From NCBI GenBank assembly GCA_947184155.2, contig CAMXCT020000442.1, positions 77,733-141,732 on the forward strand: DNA of 64,000 bases, given 5' to 3'. The DNA is from Cladocopium goreaui. Its lineage: Eukaryota > Sar > Dinophyceae > Suessiales > Symbiodiniaceae. Every line of letters begins with the position of its first letter. The stretch's first letter is position 1. The notes under the pieces were generated by a model. It did no database searches, was not told the origin of the DNA, and saw only the letters and a program-made list of their open reading frames with translations. Both the position numbers and the translations under genes were made by a program. Shown piece after piece: positions 39,886-51,461 of this stretch.

Positions 39886-40200
39886 TGTGAATGACACAGC
39901 TGGTAGCGGAGGAATTCACCAAAACTGAATAAGCTGACCCTGTCAGTTGCAAATGAATCCAAATAGAAATGGCCCTGCCAAATGAATGAAAATGGTGGAT
40001 GCCCTGCACCACCCAAACACGCAGCTGCCCCTTTTGGCACTCAAGACTCCATGGCCGTCCGACGACCGATGATCCACAGCCCTACCCTCCTCAAGTTGCC
40101 TGAACCGTAAATGGTATCCGGCATTGCAAATGGTCAAGTCACCACATGCTGACAGGAGTTGGGAACATCACATCAAGGTATAGTTGTAGATGAAATCACA
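39886..40200 (-). repeat. Element 2 5' LTR
   Basis: A 315 bp copy of the LTR at 31564-31878 with one difference. On the minus strand its last 26 bases include CTCCGCTACCAG, which can pair with the adjacent primer-binding site. Confidence 0.95.
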
Positions 40201-40205
40201 CAGTG
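40201..40205. repeat. Element 2 target-site duplication, right copy
   Basis: CAGTG directly outside the right LTR, identical to 31559-31563. Confidence 0.95.
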
Positions 40206-40440
40206 TATATATATATATATATGATATGTGTTCACCCACCTGGTTGGACCAGTCGCGCTTCGCCAGGTCCCGGGGATCGGCAGCATCCATTCCAGCCCTG
40301 GCGGCGGGGGTCGATTGATGTTATATGTTAGTTATATATATATACATGAATGTGTATATATTATTATATGTGTATATGACCGTATGTGTATATATATATA
40401 ATTATATATGTATATAATTGATGTTATTTCTTGTAATAAT
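40206..40440. repeat. AT microsatellites flanking element 2 on the right
   Basis: (TA)n at about 40206-40225 and 40325-40430, separated by about 100 bases of GC-rich unique sequence (CCTGGTTGGACCAGTCGCGC and on) of unknown nature. Confidence 0.8.
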
Positions 40441-40486
40441 CTAGTAACTTCAATAACTCCATTATCTGTACAGTTACGAACAGGTC

Positions 40487-41058
40487 TCATGCACACGTCG
40501 AGGACTGTGCGTTGACCCAGCGACCCTGATAGAAACTGTCGGGCGTGCCAGTGGAAAGCAAACTCCTCCTCATCTTCTCGAGGACTTACCTGCCGTGCCA
40601 TGCTTGCCGTGCTACCCATGGTTGAGTCTCCGTAAAAATGGAGAGTAAATATTTGCAAGTCATACTTGAGAGTCGAGACCCCAAATCCTTGATGTTGGCC
40701 ACATGAAACCCTTGCTGCTGGAATTTTCGGAACCTGGTCATCATAGTAGGCGCCGTATGCACTAGGAGACATACCAGTGCCACCACTCAGTTCTCTATTC
40801 ACCTCAACATATGTGAACTGGCAAGACTGACGTAGAAGAGTCTCTACAGAGTCTTCCACATCAAATAAACATGGCACTTGAGGTTTGAAAAGCTGATACT
40901 TGCACACAGAGTGTCTGCATTTTGGTTTGGTCTCGTTCTTTCCTGGATATCGATGGTGCATCTGACTGCAGTTGCTTTAGGTGGAATGCCGAACTGAAGT
41001 GCTGAGAGCTCCGTACACATCTACACCACTCTTGGTTGTGCTGCTCAAACCGGAAGGC
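40487..41058 (-). CDS. 3' part of a small spliced gene, function unknown
   Basis: Four minus-strand exons with GT-AG introns and matching phases: 41058-40900 (53 codons), 40841-40803 (13 codons), 40717-40590 (42 codons plus 2 nt), 40535-40487 (ends TGA). Introns are 58, 85 and 54 bp, short even for a protist. The strongest signal is the donor GGCAG-GTAAGT at 40589. The encoded 124 residues include GFHVANIKDLGSRLSSMTCK and finish ARQAWHG...WVNAQSSTCA. An upstream exon is likely at about 41411-41275 (GT donor CCTCCG-GTAACA), but its phase does not match directly, so an exon is missing from my model. No domain recognised. Confidence 0.5.
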
Positions 41059-41493
41059 CTGGAGAAACCATCAAGTCATGTCTGCATGTCTTCAATGCAA
41101 AACATAAACCTTGTCAAAGACAGCGAGACCGAAAGTTGCAAAAAATGCAAAGCAACCCTGAACAGTAGGAGCGAGCAGAAAGAATTCTTCTTTGAGCTCT
41201 TTAGCCCCTCATTTATAGATGATTTTCCCCGGTAAAACTTCCATTTATAGGACATGTCCTATTGCCATGTTACCGGAGGGTGACAATGAGCAAAGCAGGG
41301 GCCTTGATTTGGGCCACCCAGTCCGGAACTCCCTCCTGAGATGGCTGAAGTTTGAAGTGGCCAGCCACGACTCCAACCAATCACTGCTTTCTGAATGGGC
41401 AACGCTATTGTATGTATAGTGACACGTCATGTCATGTCATGTATACCTATGTATGTTTATGTATATATATATAATTATATATAATTATATATA

Positions 41494-41600
41494 TATGGAT
41501 GTTTCCGTAAAGGTGGGTATCCCAAAATGGATGTTCTACAATGGAAAATCCTACTAAAATGGATGATTTGGGGGTACCATCATTTTAGGAAACCTCCATA
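41494..41600. mobile_element. MITE-like element with imperfect terminal inverted repeats
   Basis: 107 bp with left end TATGGATGTTTCC and right end GGAAACCTCCATA (12 of 13 paired). Pairing continues imperfectly inward for about 30 bases (GGTGGGTATCCCAAA against TTTGGGGGTACCATC). It is inserted in TA-rich simple sequence on both sides. No ORF. It is unrelated in sequence to the 55245 family. Confidence 0.55.
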
Positions 41601-41905
41601 TTATATATATATACGTATCGTATCGTATAGTATAGTATGGTATAGTATAGTAAAGTATGGTATAGTATAGTATAAAGTAGTATAGTATAGTATAAAATAG
41701 TATCGTATAGTATCGTATAGTATCGTATAGTATAGTATAGTATAGTGGAGTATAGCAAAGTACAGTATTGTATTATATTGTATTATGTTGTATTGTATTG
41801 TATTTGTATTGTATTTGATTTGTACTGTATTGTATTGTATTGTATTGTATTTATGTATGTACGTATGTATGTATGTATGTTTGTATGTATTGGGAAGTAC
41901 AACTG
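41601..41905. repeat. GTATA / GTATT / GTAT microsatellite
   Basis: GTATAGTATA and GTATCGTATA pentamers (about 41615-41760), then TGTATTGTATT pentamers, then GTATGTATG tetramers to about 41890. Confidence 0.9.
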
Positions 41906-41931
41906 TATACAACTGTATACAACTGTACAAC

Positions 41932-44789
41932 CCACGAACCAATCATCAAGCAGCTCCAAGGCTTTTTCAACGCTGGACCGTCGCTGTGCTTCCCAGCCTC
42001 TGTCGTTTGGTTGTCACTGGCCACCGCGACGATCTGCGCGTGGGATCGGAGGTGCAAAGCACTGGATTGGTGAAAGACAACAGGTGGTATTGACAAATTG
42101 ATAATGCAGCTGTGTTGGCTGAAACATGTTGAAACATGTTGAAACTGTCCCCGTTTCTACAAGTTTCTGTCAGTTTCTACAAGTCAAATCCAGCCATGTC
42201 CGGATTGGCACCAGCCGTCAGCGGTATTTAGAGACACTTCATCAGTGCCTGTAGCAATGCCGTGGCATACTCCAACACCAAAGGATTCCGCGCCCGCGCA
42301 AACCTTAGCTCCGCCCTCAATTTGTTGAGTGGAGTAAATCATGGAGGGCTGGTCCCCTAAGCCGAAGACTGAACTCTTCGAGCTTGGTTCAAAGCACTTG
42401 GCTGTTTTCATGTAAAAAAAAATCAATCCACCCAGTGTTTTTTGAAGAAATACCTACTATGGCACTGGGCCCACTGGGCATGACCAGTTGAAACACTGAA
42501 GCTGGTCTCCGAGCTTCAAACCTCATGATGCATGGCGCCAGCTCTGTCTCTTGGAGAACAAAGTCACGCACCTCTCATGGCAGGGACATGATCTGATTGC
42601 AGCTGCTGAAAAACGACTGCCTAAAGTACTTGACTCATAGTGGGTAAACAGATATATATATATATAGTATACCTGGTATATATGTATACATACCATACAT
42701 GGTATGTATGGCATAATTTGAAATGCTAAAAACGGCTATACTAATGGTATGGGTCAATTTTCTAGACCCTTTTTTGATCACAGATGCTGGCCTTTCGCCC
42801 ATGGCCCATCGCCTCATCGTGAGAAACCAGGCACTGGAAAGCAAAGAGCAGCTGCACAACGATCTCCTCCAAGACATCGGAGTTGGGCGTTGTTGGGCGT
42901 TGGGCATGGCCAAAATGTGGCCAAGTTTTAGAGGGGAAAAAAATGATGAACACTGGCGATAAGGCGCCTGATATTATTGATATTGGAAGGAGCAGCAAGC
43001 TCATGAGCAAAACATAGCAGTCACACCGGGATTTGGCTCCTCGTCCTCCCGCTTTTCGATCAGCAAATCCTTCACATATGTTTCATTGAGTGCAAAGAAC
43101 TGCAAACCTAGCGAGTCTGGAGTATTTGACATCGGACTTAAGGAGCCAAGAAGTATGCAATCACACAGATCAGCAGAAGGCGCAAGGCTTGTAAACAGGA
43201 AAAAGTAGAACAAGATTTCTGGAGCCTTTTGCAATTAGCTTTGACCCAAGTGACACACCTCTGCAAAACTAAAGACCTCAACAGCCTTTCAAGATCAAGA
43301 TATTCTGTCCTGCATCATTGAAGGCAACCGCGACTCTGCGACATGCTGCACAGAGTCCTTGCAAGCCAGTGACCCCTTGGTGAAAGAAATTTGGATCTGA
43401 GCTCTGCATACTCTACCAGACTCTACCAATAAGCACGCCGAGGAGACCCGACTCAGAGCCAGATTGCTGATGAGCAACACGCACTCCAAGACAACATCGT
43501 CCTGGCGACATAAAATGGCAGCACGTGCTGTCCACTTAATGTAACATGCATGTCTCTCTATGTGTATGTGTACATGATTGTACATGTATATTTGCAAATG
43601 TATGTGAATGAAACCCTCCATCAATCCTCACATGCTGCCCACATCTTGACACACGGTGACGAAGACTAATTCAACCGCTATTCAAAGACTGATTCAAAGT
43701 CTTTTTTGGGCGTGTGAAGGTTCGTCAATGTTGTTGATGCCATCGATAAAATCCTCCAAACAAATTGCTCCAAGATCTTTACCCAAACAAACTCGTTGGC
43801 CTGAAGTACTTGAAAGATTCTTAAACCACAGAACCCAGTTTCATCGATGATCTGATCCCAAATTTGCACATGTTGGTATAAGATGCATAGTTTAATTTGG
43901 GTCCAAATTCAATTGTGGCATAATAATGCATAATATAGTTCAACAGCTAGTTAGTTAACCAACCGACCAACCAACCATACCAACTAGCTGACTAATCATA
44001 AAATAAAACCAACTACGTAAATTACAGGAAACTAACCAACTAAAATTTTGCGCACAAAAAAAAAAACAGGGGCGATCCATAGCCGCCTCAGAGAAGCTGG
44101 GCACCAGCAGCCGCGTCATGAGCTCTGTGAGACCTGCCTCGCAGAGCTCTCCCCAAGCCACCTGAAGGGATCGGATGGTTGGAACTGTGAGACGCAGAAA
44201 AATCAGTGAAAACATGCATGGCATTGATACATTATATGTATATATATATTATAATATATAATATATATATATATACAAAGATCGATACACAAAGAAATGA
44301 TGATCATCGTCGGCGTCATCGTCCTTCTCCTCGTCATCAGCATCATCATCATAATCATCATCATCATCATCATCATTGATTTGTGTGTGTATATGTGTTT
44401 GTTTTTCATCTGCATATTGATTTAGTCATTTATTCATTTACTTGTTTATATGTATGGCGGATGACCTGAAATTTCAAATCCGCTTCACTGGGGTACAGAG
44501 TGAGCTGGCATTGAATGTCTATCAAGCCCTAAGTTCCAAGAGCCTTGACCCAACCAGAATGGAATCTTTATCAGGGCTTTGGATGTGGGAAATTCATTCC
44601 ATTGTCATCCTCCTGCTAACCACTGCCTAAACTAAATGGACCAATATGCCAGCATTTGGGCAGACTGCAGCGGGTGCAAAGCATATTTCTTCTTCTAAAG
44701 CTCTCACTGCTGAATGCAAGCGGGGCATGATTGACAAGATTCGCTCTTTTGTGGCGAGAAAACCTTCCGGCAACCTCCGGATGACATAT
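41932..44789 (-). CDS. Spliced gene with armadillo/HEAT-like helices (partial)
   Basis: Minus-strand exons supported by splice signals and phase: 44789-44633, 44528-44466, 44161-44087, 43099-43027, 42315-42238, 41999-41932. Further likely exonic DNA lies at about 42900-42795 (VLEEIVVQLLFAFQCLVSHD) and 42571-42430. Donors include GT (44632, 44465, 43026, 42237, 41931) and a likely GC (44086). The last two exons join in phase to give NPLVLEYATALLQALMK running into an Arg/Leu-rich helix (EKALELLDDWF). VLEYATALL and CEAGLTELMTRLLV resemble armadillo-repeat helices; that is inference from pattern. The 5' end, the exons between 43027 and 42315, and the 3' end after 41932 are unresolved. The plus strand over 44442-44560 and 42780-42900 is also open, which lowers confidence for single exons. 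Confidence 0.45.
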
Positions 44790-45839
44790 CTGAAATTAGT
44801 GGGAAAGGCACGGCTGCTATGTTGCTATGCCATGTCAACCACCGAAAGCTACTTTTCTGATGTTTACTGGCCTCCTTTGGAGGGATGTCTTTTGCATTTT
44901 TCACTTCTTTCATGTTCGTTCTCACGCAGCGGCTCAAAATGCTGACTGAATCCGTAGCACCACAGATTGCTCAGAAAATCACCTTAGATTGAAAATAGCC
45001 AGTGCACCAATCAGCACTTCTCAGCAAGAACAATAACAAAAACTCACATGAAGAATGACAGTATGGGTCCAAAATGTCCAAATCCTGATACCCTGAACAT
45101 CCACTACCAGTCGCTGTAGCTGTCCCAAAGCTCAGAGATTTTTTGACCCATCCCCACATCATCCCCCTGAATCCTTCGACATCCTTCGACATCCTTCGAC
45201 CATCGCACCCGAAGACTGGTCCCGCGTAGGAAGGCGCAATCACATCACTCCCACCTTTTGGGACAAACCTCGGCTGAGATTCCCTGGGGAAATCCCCGAT
45301 GCCTTGGGGCTATGATAGCCATGGCTTAGAAATCCTGCGAAAGAATCGCTGGGTTGATTCAATATGCACATTCCCCACTGAAGCGTGCGTTTGAATTGGA
45401 GTATCCATCACACCTGGCATTTCTAAAAGTTAAACGGGTTTCTCTTTCAATCAACTACTAGTAGGTTCTACTCTTGTGTACGGCCTGTTCTCACACTGAG
45501 CTCCACACACAAGGCTCAAGGAATTCACACAATGGCGTTCATCGGTGCAGTATCCAAAGCCCTGACACAAGCAGTCGCTACTGCCGGATAAATTGGATAA
45601 ATATATAGGATAAATTGACAGCAACTGTCAAGCAATTTTATTTCTCCGCCTCACCCCGGAAGACATGGCCCAAGTGGCCAGCACCTCACATCCACGACAT
45701 CCACGAGAGAAGTACATGGCCGACTGGATACATCTGGATACTGGATCACACCTCTCCCTCGTTATTCCAAATTTGAGGCCGAGACATCTGGAGCAAAGAA
45801 TCTCACACCTTCAGCATATGCTGAACGTGCCCTCGATGA
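44790..45839. other. No firm gene
   Basis: Upstream exons of the armadillo-like gene may lie here on the minus strand, but I found none with matching phase. A triplicated 10-mer CATCCTTCGA occurs near 45177-45200. Confidence 0.4.
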
Positions 45840-46158
45840 GAAAACTTCCAACCATTCACCAACGTACAGAAGTAAAACAGTGAAAGGATCACCCCGCACT
45901 ATCGGCAGGGCGCCATGGTAGCATATACAATCTAATCTTTTCCGATTTACACATATTTGTCCCTCATCTTCTCTCCTGCTTTTCCTTTGGGACACAAACT
46001 TGTCAAATTCACAGACTTACCATACCATTGGACCGTGCTGCTGAGGTAAGGCTTTCTCGAGTTTGCCATTTACCGTCTTACGTGTCTGATTTGTTCCTAG
46101 ATTTGCCGTTTGACAATACCTGGTCCAGGAAGCCTACTCAGGTGTCACGCATGTTCTG
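45840..46158. repeat. Dispersed repeat block A, copy 1
   Basis: Nearly identical to 62457-62767 (shared from AACTTCCAACCATTCACCAA to CAGGTGTCAC-CATGTTCTG). No coding frame recognised. Confidence 0.85.
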
Positions 46159-46560
46159 TCACAACGAGAACATCGGTTCGCTTCCAGTGGTCACTTGCAA
46201 TATCTGATTATCTTGCAATCCACATTCCCGAGAAGACCCTCTAGCCAATACACCGACAGAAATCCATGGAAATCCACTGTATTTTGATGGTTTGGCCTTG
46301 GAAACTGCTTGTTTTGGACTCCATCAGTTTCCTTGAGGTCGCCTGCGCCCATCAGCATCTCTCTGCTCATAGACAGCATCCTGCAAAATGGAAACGTCAG
46401 TACATGTCATAACCCCAATCAACTCCTACCTGTCAACAGTCTTGGGGTGCTATACCCCAAATTATAGCCAATTCAGTTCGGGATGGATACTTGTCTGCAT
46501 ATCTATCTATTGATCGATCTAACTATATATCTATATACATAGATACTATATATATATATA
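46159..46560. repeat. Dispersed repeat block B, copy 1
   Basis: Nearly identical to 63349-63738 (shared from TCACAACGAGAACATCGGTT to CTATATACATAGATACTA). In this copy it follows block A directly. Confidence 0.85.
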
Positions 46561-46632
46561 CATATCATTGTTCCCCAGTGCCCAATATATACATACATAT
46601 ATATATATATACAACCGTATGTATATATATAT

Positions 46633-49600
46633 ATGATGATATGTGATGATATGTGATGATATGTGATGATATGTGATGATATGTGATGATCTGTGATGAT
46701 CTGTGATTATCTGTGATTATCTGTGATGATATGTGATGATATGTGATGATATGTGATGATATGTGATGATATGTGATTATATGCGATGATATGTGATGAT
46801 ATGTGATGATATGTGATGATATGTGATTATCTGTGATGATATGTGATGATATGTGATTATCTGTGATGATATGTGATTATCTGTGATTATCTGTGATTAT
46901 CTGTGATTATCTGTGATGATATGTGATGATATGTGATGAATGTGATGATATGTGATGATATGTGATGATATGTGATTATCTGTGATTATCTGTGATTATC
47001 TGTGATTATCTGTGATGATCTGTGATGATATGTGATTATCTGTGATTATCTGTGATTATCTGTGATGATATGTGATGATATGTGATGATATGTGATGATA
47101 TGTGATGATATGTGATTATCTGTGATGATCTGTGATGATCTGTGATGATATGTAATGATATGTGATTATATGCGATGATATGTGATGATATGTGATGATA
47201 TGTGATGATCTGTGATTATCTGTGATGATATTTGATGATATGTGATGATATGTGATTATCTGTGATTATGTGTGATGATATGTGATGATATGTGATTATC
47301 TGTGATTATCTGTGATTATCTGTGATGATATGTGATGATATGTGATGATATGCGATGATATGCGATGATATGTGATGATATGTGATGATATGTGATGATA
47401 TGTGATGATATGTGATGATATGTGATGATATGTGATTATCTGTGATGATATGTGATTATCTGTGATTATCTGTGGTGATATGTGATGATATGCGATGATA
47501 TGCGATGATATGTGATGATATGTGATGATATGTGATGATATGTGATTATCTGTGATGATCTGTGATGATATGTGATTATCTGTAATGATATGTGATTATA
47601 TGCGATGATATGCGATGATATGTGATGATATGTGATTATCTGTGATGATATGTGATGATATGTGATGATATGTGATTATCTGTGATTATGTTTGATGATA
47701 TGTGATGATATGTGATGATATGTGATTATCTGTGATTATCTGTGATGATATGTGATGATATGTGATGATATGTGATTATCTGTGATTATCTGTGATTATC
47801 TGTGATGATATGTGATGATATGTGATGATATGCGATGATATGTGATGATATGTGATGATATGCGATGATATGTGATGATATGTGATGATCTGTGATGATA
47901 CGTGATTATCTGTGATTATCTGTGATGATATGTGATTATCTGTGATGATATGTGATGATATGTGATGATATGTGATTATCTGTGATTCTCTGTGATTATC
48001 TGTGATTCTCTGTGATGATATGTGATTATCTGTGATGATATGTGATGATATGTGATTATCTGTGATGATATGTGATGATATGTGATTATCTGTGATTATC
48101 TGTGATTATCTGTGATGATATGTGATGATATGCGATGGATATGCGATGATATGTGATGATATGTGATGATATGTGATGATACAGAATGTGATGATATGTG
48201 ATGATATGTGATGATATGTGATGATATGTCATTATCTTTGATTATCTGTGATAATATGTGATTATCTGGGATTATCTGTGATGATATGCGATCATATGTG
48301 ATGATATGTGATGATATGTGATGATATGCGATGATATGTGATGATATGTGATTATCTGTGAGTATCTGTGATGATATGTGATGATATGTGATGATATGCG
48401 ATGATATGTGATGATATGTGATGATATGCGATGATATGTGATGATATGTGATGATATGTGATGATATGCGATTATCTGTGATTATCTTTGATGATATGTG
48501 ATTATCTGTGATGATATGTGATGATATGTGATGATATGTGATTATCTTTGATGATATGTGATGATATGTGATGATATGTGATGGTATGTGATGATATGCA
48601 AGGATATGTGATGATATGTGATTATCTGTGATTATCTGTGATTATCTTTGATGATATGTGATGATATGTGATGATATGTGATGGTATGTGATGATATGCG
48701 ATGATATGTGATGATATGTGATGATATGTGATTATGTTTGATGATATGTGATTATCTGAGATGATATGTGATGATATGTGATGATATGTGATGATATGTG
48801 ATGATATGTGATTATCTGTGATGATATGTGATGATATGTGATGATATGTGATGATATGTGATGATATGTGATGATATGTGATGATATGTGATGATATGTG
48901 ATTATCTGTGATGATCTGTGATGATATGTGATTATCTGTAATGATATGTGATTATATGCGATGATATGTGATGATATGTGATGATATGTGATGATCTGTG
49001 ATTATCTGTGATGATATTTGATGATATGTGATGATATGTGATTATCTGTGATTATCTGTGATTATCTGTGATGATATGTGATGATATGTGATTATCTGTG
49101 ATTATCTGTGATTATCTGTGATTATCTGTGATGATATGCGATGATATGCGATGATATGCGATGATATGTGATGATATGTGATGATATGCGATGATATGTG
49201 ATGATATGTGATGATCTGTGATGATATGTGATGATATGTGATTATCTGTGATGATATGTGATGATATGCGATGATATGCGATGATATGTGATGATATGCG
49301 ATGATATGTGATTATCTGTGATGATATGCGATGATATGCGATGATATGTGATGATATGTGATTATCTGTGATGATATGTGATTATCTGTGATGATATGTG
49401 ATGATATGTGATGATATGCGATGATATGTGATGATATGCGATGATATGATGATATGCGATGATATGTGATGACATGTGATGATATGTGATGATATGTGAT
49501 GATATGCGATGATATGCGGTGGTGTGCGATGATATGCGATGATATGTGATTGTCTGTGATTATCTGCGATGATATGTGATGATATGTGATGATATGTAAT

Positions 49601-50278
49601 GATAAGTGATGATATGCGATGATATGCGATGATATGCGATGATATGCGATGATCTGTGATGATATGTGATTATCTGTGATTATCTGTGATTATCTGTGAT
49701 GATATGTGATGATATGTGATGATATGTGATTATCTGTGATGATATGCGATGATATGCGATGATATGCGATGATATGCGATGATATGTGATTATCTGTGAT
49801 TATCTGCGATGATATGTGATGATATGTGATGATATGCGATGATATGCGATGATATGCGATGATATGCGATGATATGTGATGATATGTGATGATATGTGAT
49901 GATATGTGATGATATGCGATGATATGTGATTATCTGTGATTATCTGTGACGATCTGTGATGATATGTGATATGTGATGATATGTGATGATATGCGATGAT
50001 ATGCGATGATATGCGATGATATGCGATGATATGTGATGATATGCGATGATATGTGATGATATGCGATGATATGTGATGATCTGTGATGATATGTGATGAT
50101 ATGTGATGATATGTGATGATATTCGATGATATGTGATGATATGCGATGATATGTGATGATATGTGATGATCTGTGATTATCTGTGATTATGTGTGATGAT
50201 ATGTGATGATATGTGATGATATGCGATGATATGCGATGATATGCGATGATATGCGATGATATGCGATGATATGTGATT
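46633..50278. repeat. 3.6 kb satellite of a 10 bp unit (TGTGATGATA and variants)
   Basis: About 364 head-to-tail decamers. Main types are TGTGATGATA, TGTGATTATC, TGCGATGATA and TGTGATGATC. Positions 7 and 10 of the unit change mostly together (G with A, or T with C), so TGTGATTATC behaves as a linked variant and often occurs in runs of 2-4. TGCGATGATA is commoner in the right half. Register breaks occur near 46938 (1 bp loss), 48135 (1 bp gain), 48181-48188, 49446 and 49969. TGA in every unit closes all plus frames. The minus strand is open in uniform stretches but closed by TAA in TTATC variants. Block B abuts it on the left through about 70 bp of TA repeats. Confidence 0.97.
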
Positions 50279-51192
50279 ATGTGTGTGTGTGTTGATCCAT
50301 CTCGATGGTTAAATCCCTTTGTTTTCTGGTTAGCGGTCTACGTATGTTTTTTCTTTAGTCGCCCCTTAGCCCCATCGTCACCGGCCCTGCACCTTGACAT
50401 TCGCCCAAAAGCCCGGCCAGCCACAGCCGCAGTCAAACTTCATCTGCGAGGTGTAGAGTGGCACCTGCTGCGCTGCGGAGAGTGGCATCTCATTAAGCCA
50501 TCAAAATCCATCGGATAAGGAATATGATGATTAACCATCAAATTTTGAAGTACACCCATTTTCAGATAAACCCATCGAACAAGGAGAGAATGACTGCTAC
50601 TTGACATCAAATGCTGACATGCTATTGCAAGATGGTAGGTATGAGTCAAAAAAAAAAGAGACTTCTATTCATATCTGCCCCACCATTGCACATCGACGAA
50701 ACAACCCAACATTCCCCTCGGCCAGGCAGGAGCAAGCCTTCTGCCCAGCTGCATGACAACCAGCGCAGAAATAGACCCCAGCATCTTTGTGGTCATCAAA
50801 TCCTGAGGCTATGGGGAAAGGGATCGTTCCATAACCCATAAATCAGCTATTTTAGTTCCTGAAAACGACGTCTTTTTTTTGGTGATCCAAAAAGCAGGAT
50901 GATGAGAAAACCAAAAAGCAGCTCCGCCTTCGGGGAATTTGGTGCGGTGCCCAGGCTCAGTGGCCTTCTGTCGCAAAACCTGTCGCAGCAACTCAAGGGG
51001 TTTTGCCTCAATTTAAGGCATGAGAAAAACCATGCCAATTGCCTGAAATATCACCAAAACTGCAAAAGATTGAAAACATTTGACAACGAGTCTTGAATTC
51101 TCACCCCCTCCTTGTAGACGTTTGGTCGCAGCTTTGACGTCCATTGATCATCGGGCAACCTTCCACGGACTGCCGATTGAGTCGAGATCCTC
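50279..51192. other. No firm gene
   Basis: Short ORFs on both strands, none with a domain. Separates the satellite from repeat block C. Confidence 0.5.
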
Positions 51193-51461
51193 TGCCTTTG
51201 CTATGACAATCAGACCTGGCTACGTTCCGATGTGCACATAGATTAACTGCAGCATGCTGCAGTGAACTGGCGTAGACTGGTAACGACTCTCAGACCTGAG
51301 ACCCTGCACGTCGATCGCCTCAAACCCGTGTTCTCTGCGCCTCACATCCACATTTGCAGAGCCTAAGAAGGTGGAGCCTTTCGCAGTCGGCACCTACCAT
51401 CCCAACAGCTGATTTGTCGGTCGGTGGGTTGTTTGGTTAGTTGGTTAGTTGGTTAGTTGGA
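51193..51461. repeat. Dispersed repeat block C, copy 1 (possible gypsy pol tail)
   Basis: Nearly identical to 63746-64000. One plus frame downstream of a TAA reads RRLVTTLRPETLHVDRLKPVF and stops. HVDRLKP-type endings are common at the C-terminus of Ty3/gypsy integrases, so this may be the tail of a decayed gypsy-like element. The rest of pol was not found beside it. Ends in GGTTAGTT repeats. Confidence 0.6.

Larger units (their letters stand above)
31564..40200 (-). mobile_element. Element 2: intact Ty1/copia-type LTR retrotransposon
   Basis: An 8637 bp element on the minus strand with 315 bp LTRs that differ at a single position (31861 A versus 40183 G), a perfect 5 bp target duplication, a primer-binding site, a polypurine tract and one uninterrupted 2632-codon gag-pol. 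Domain order matches element 1, but the LTRs are unrelated and the proteins are clearly diverged, so these are two families of one lineage. The near-identical LTRs and open frame suggest a recent, possibly still active, insertion. It lies 286 bp beyond the stop codon of the spliced gene at 40487-41058, in the same orientation. Confidence 0.97.

Noticed and set aside
46633-50278. CRISPR-like array
   Set aside because: Units are contiguous 10-mers with no unique spacers.
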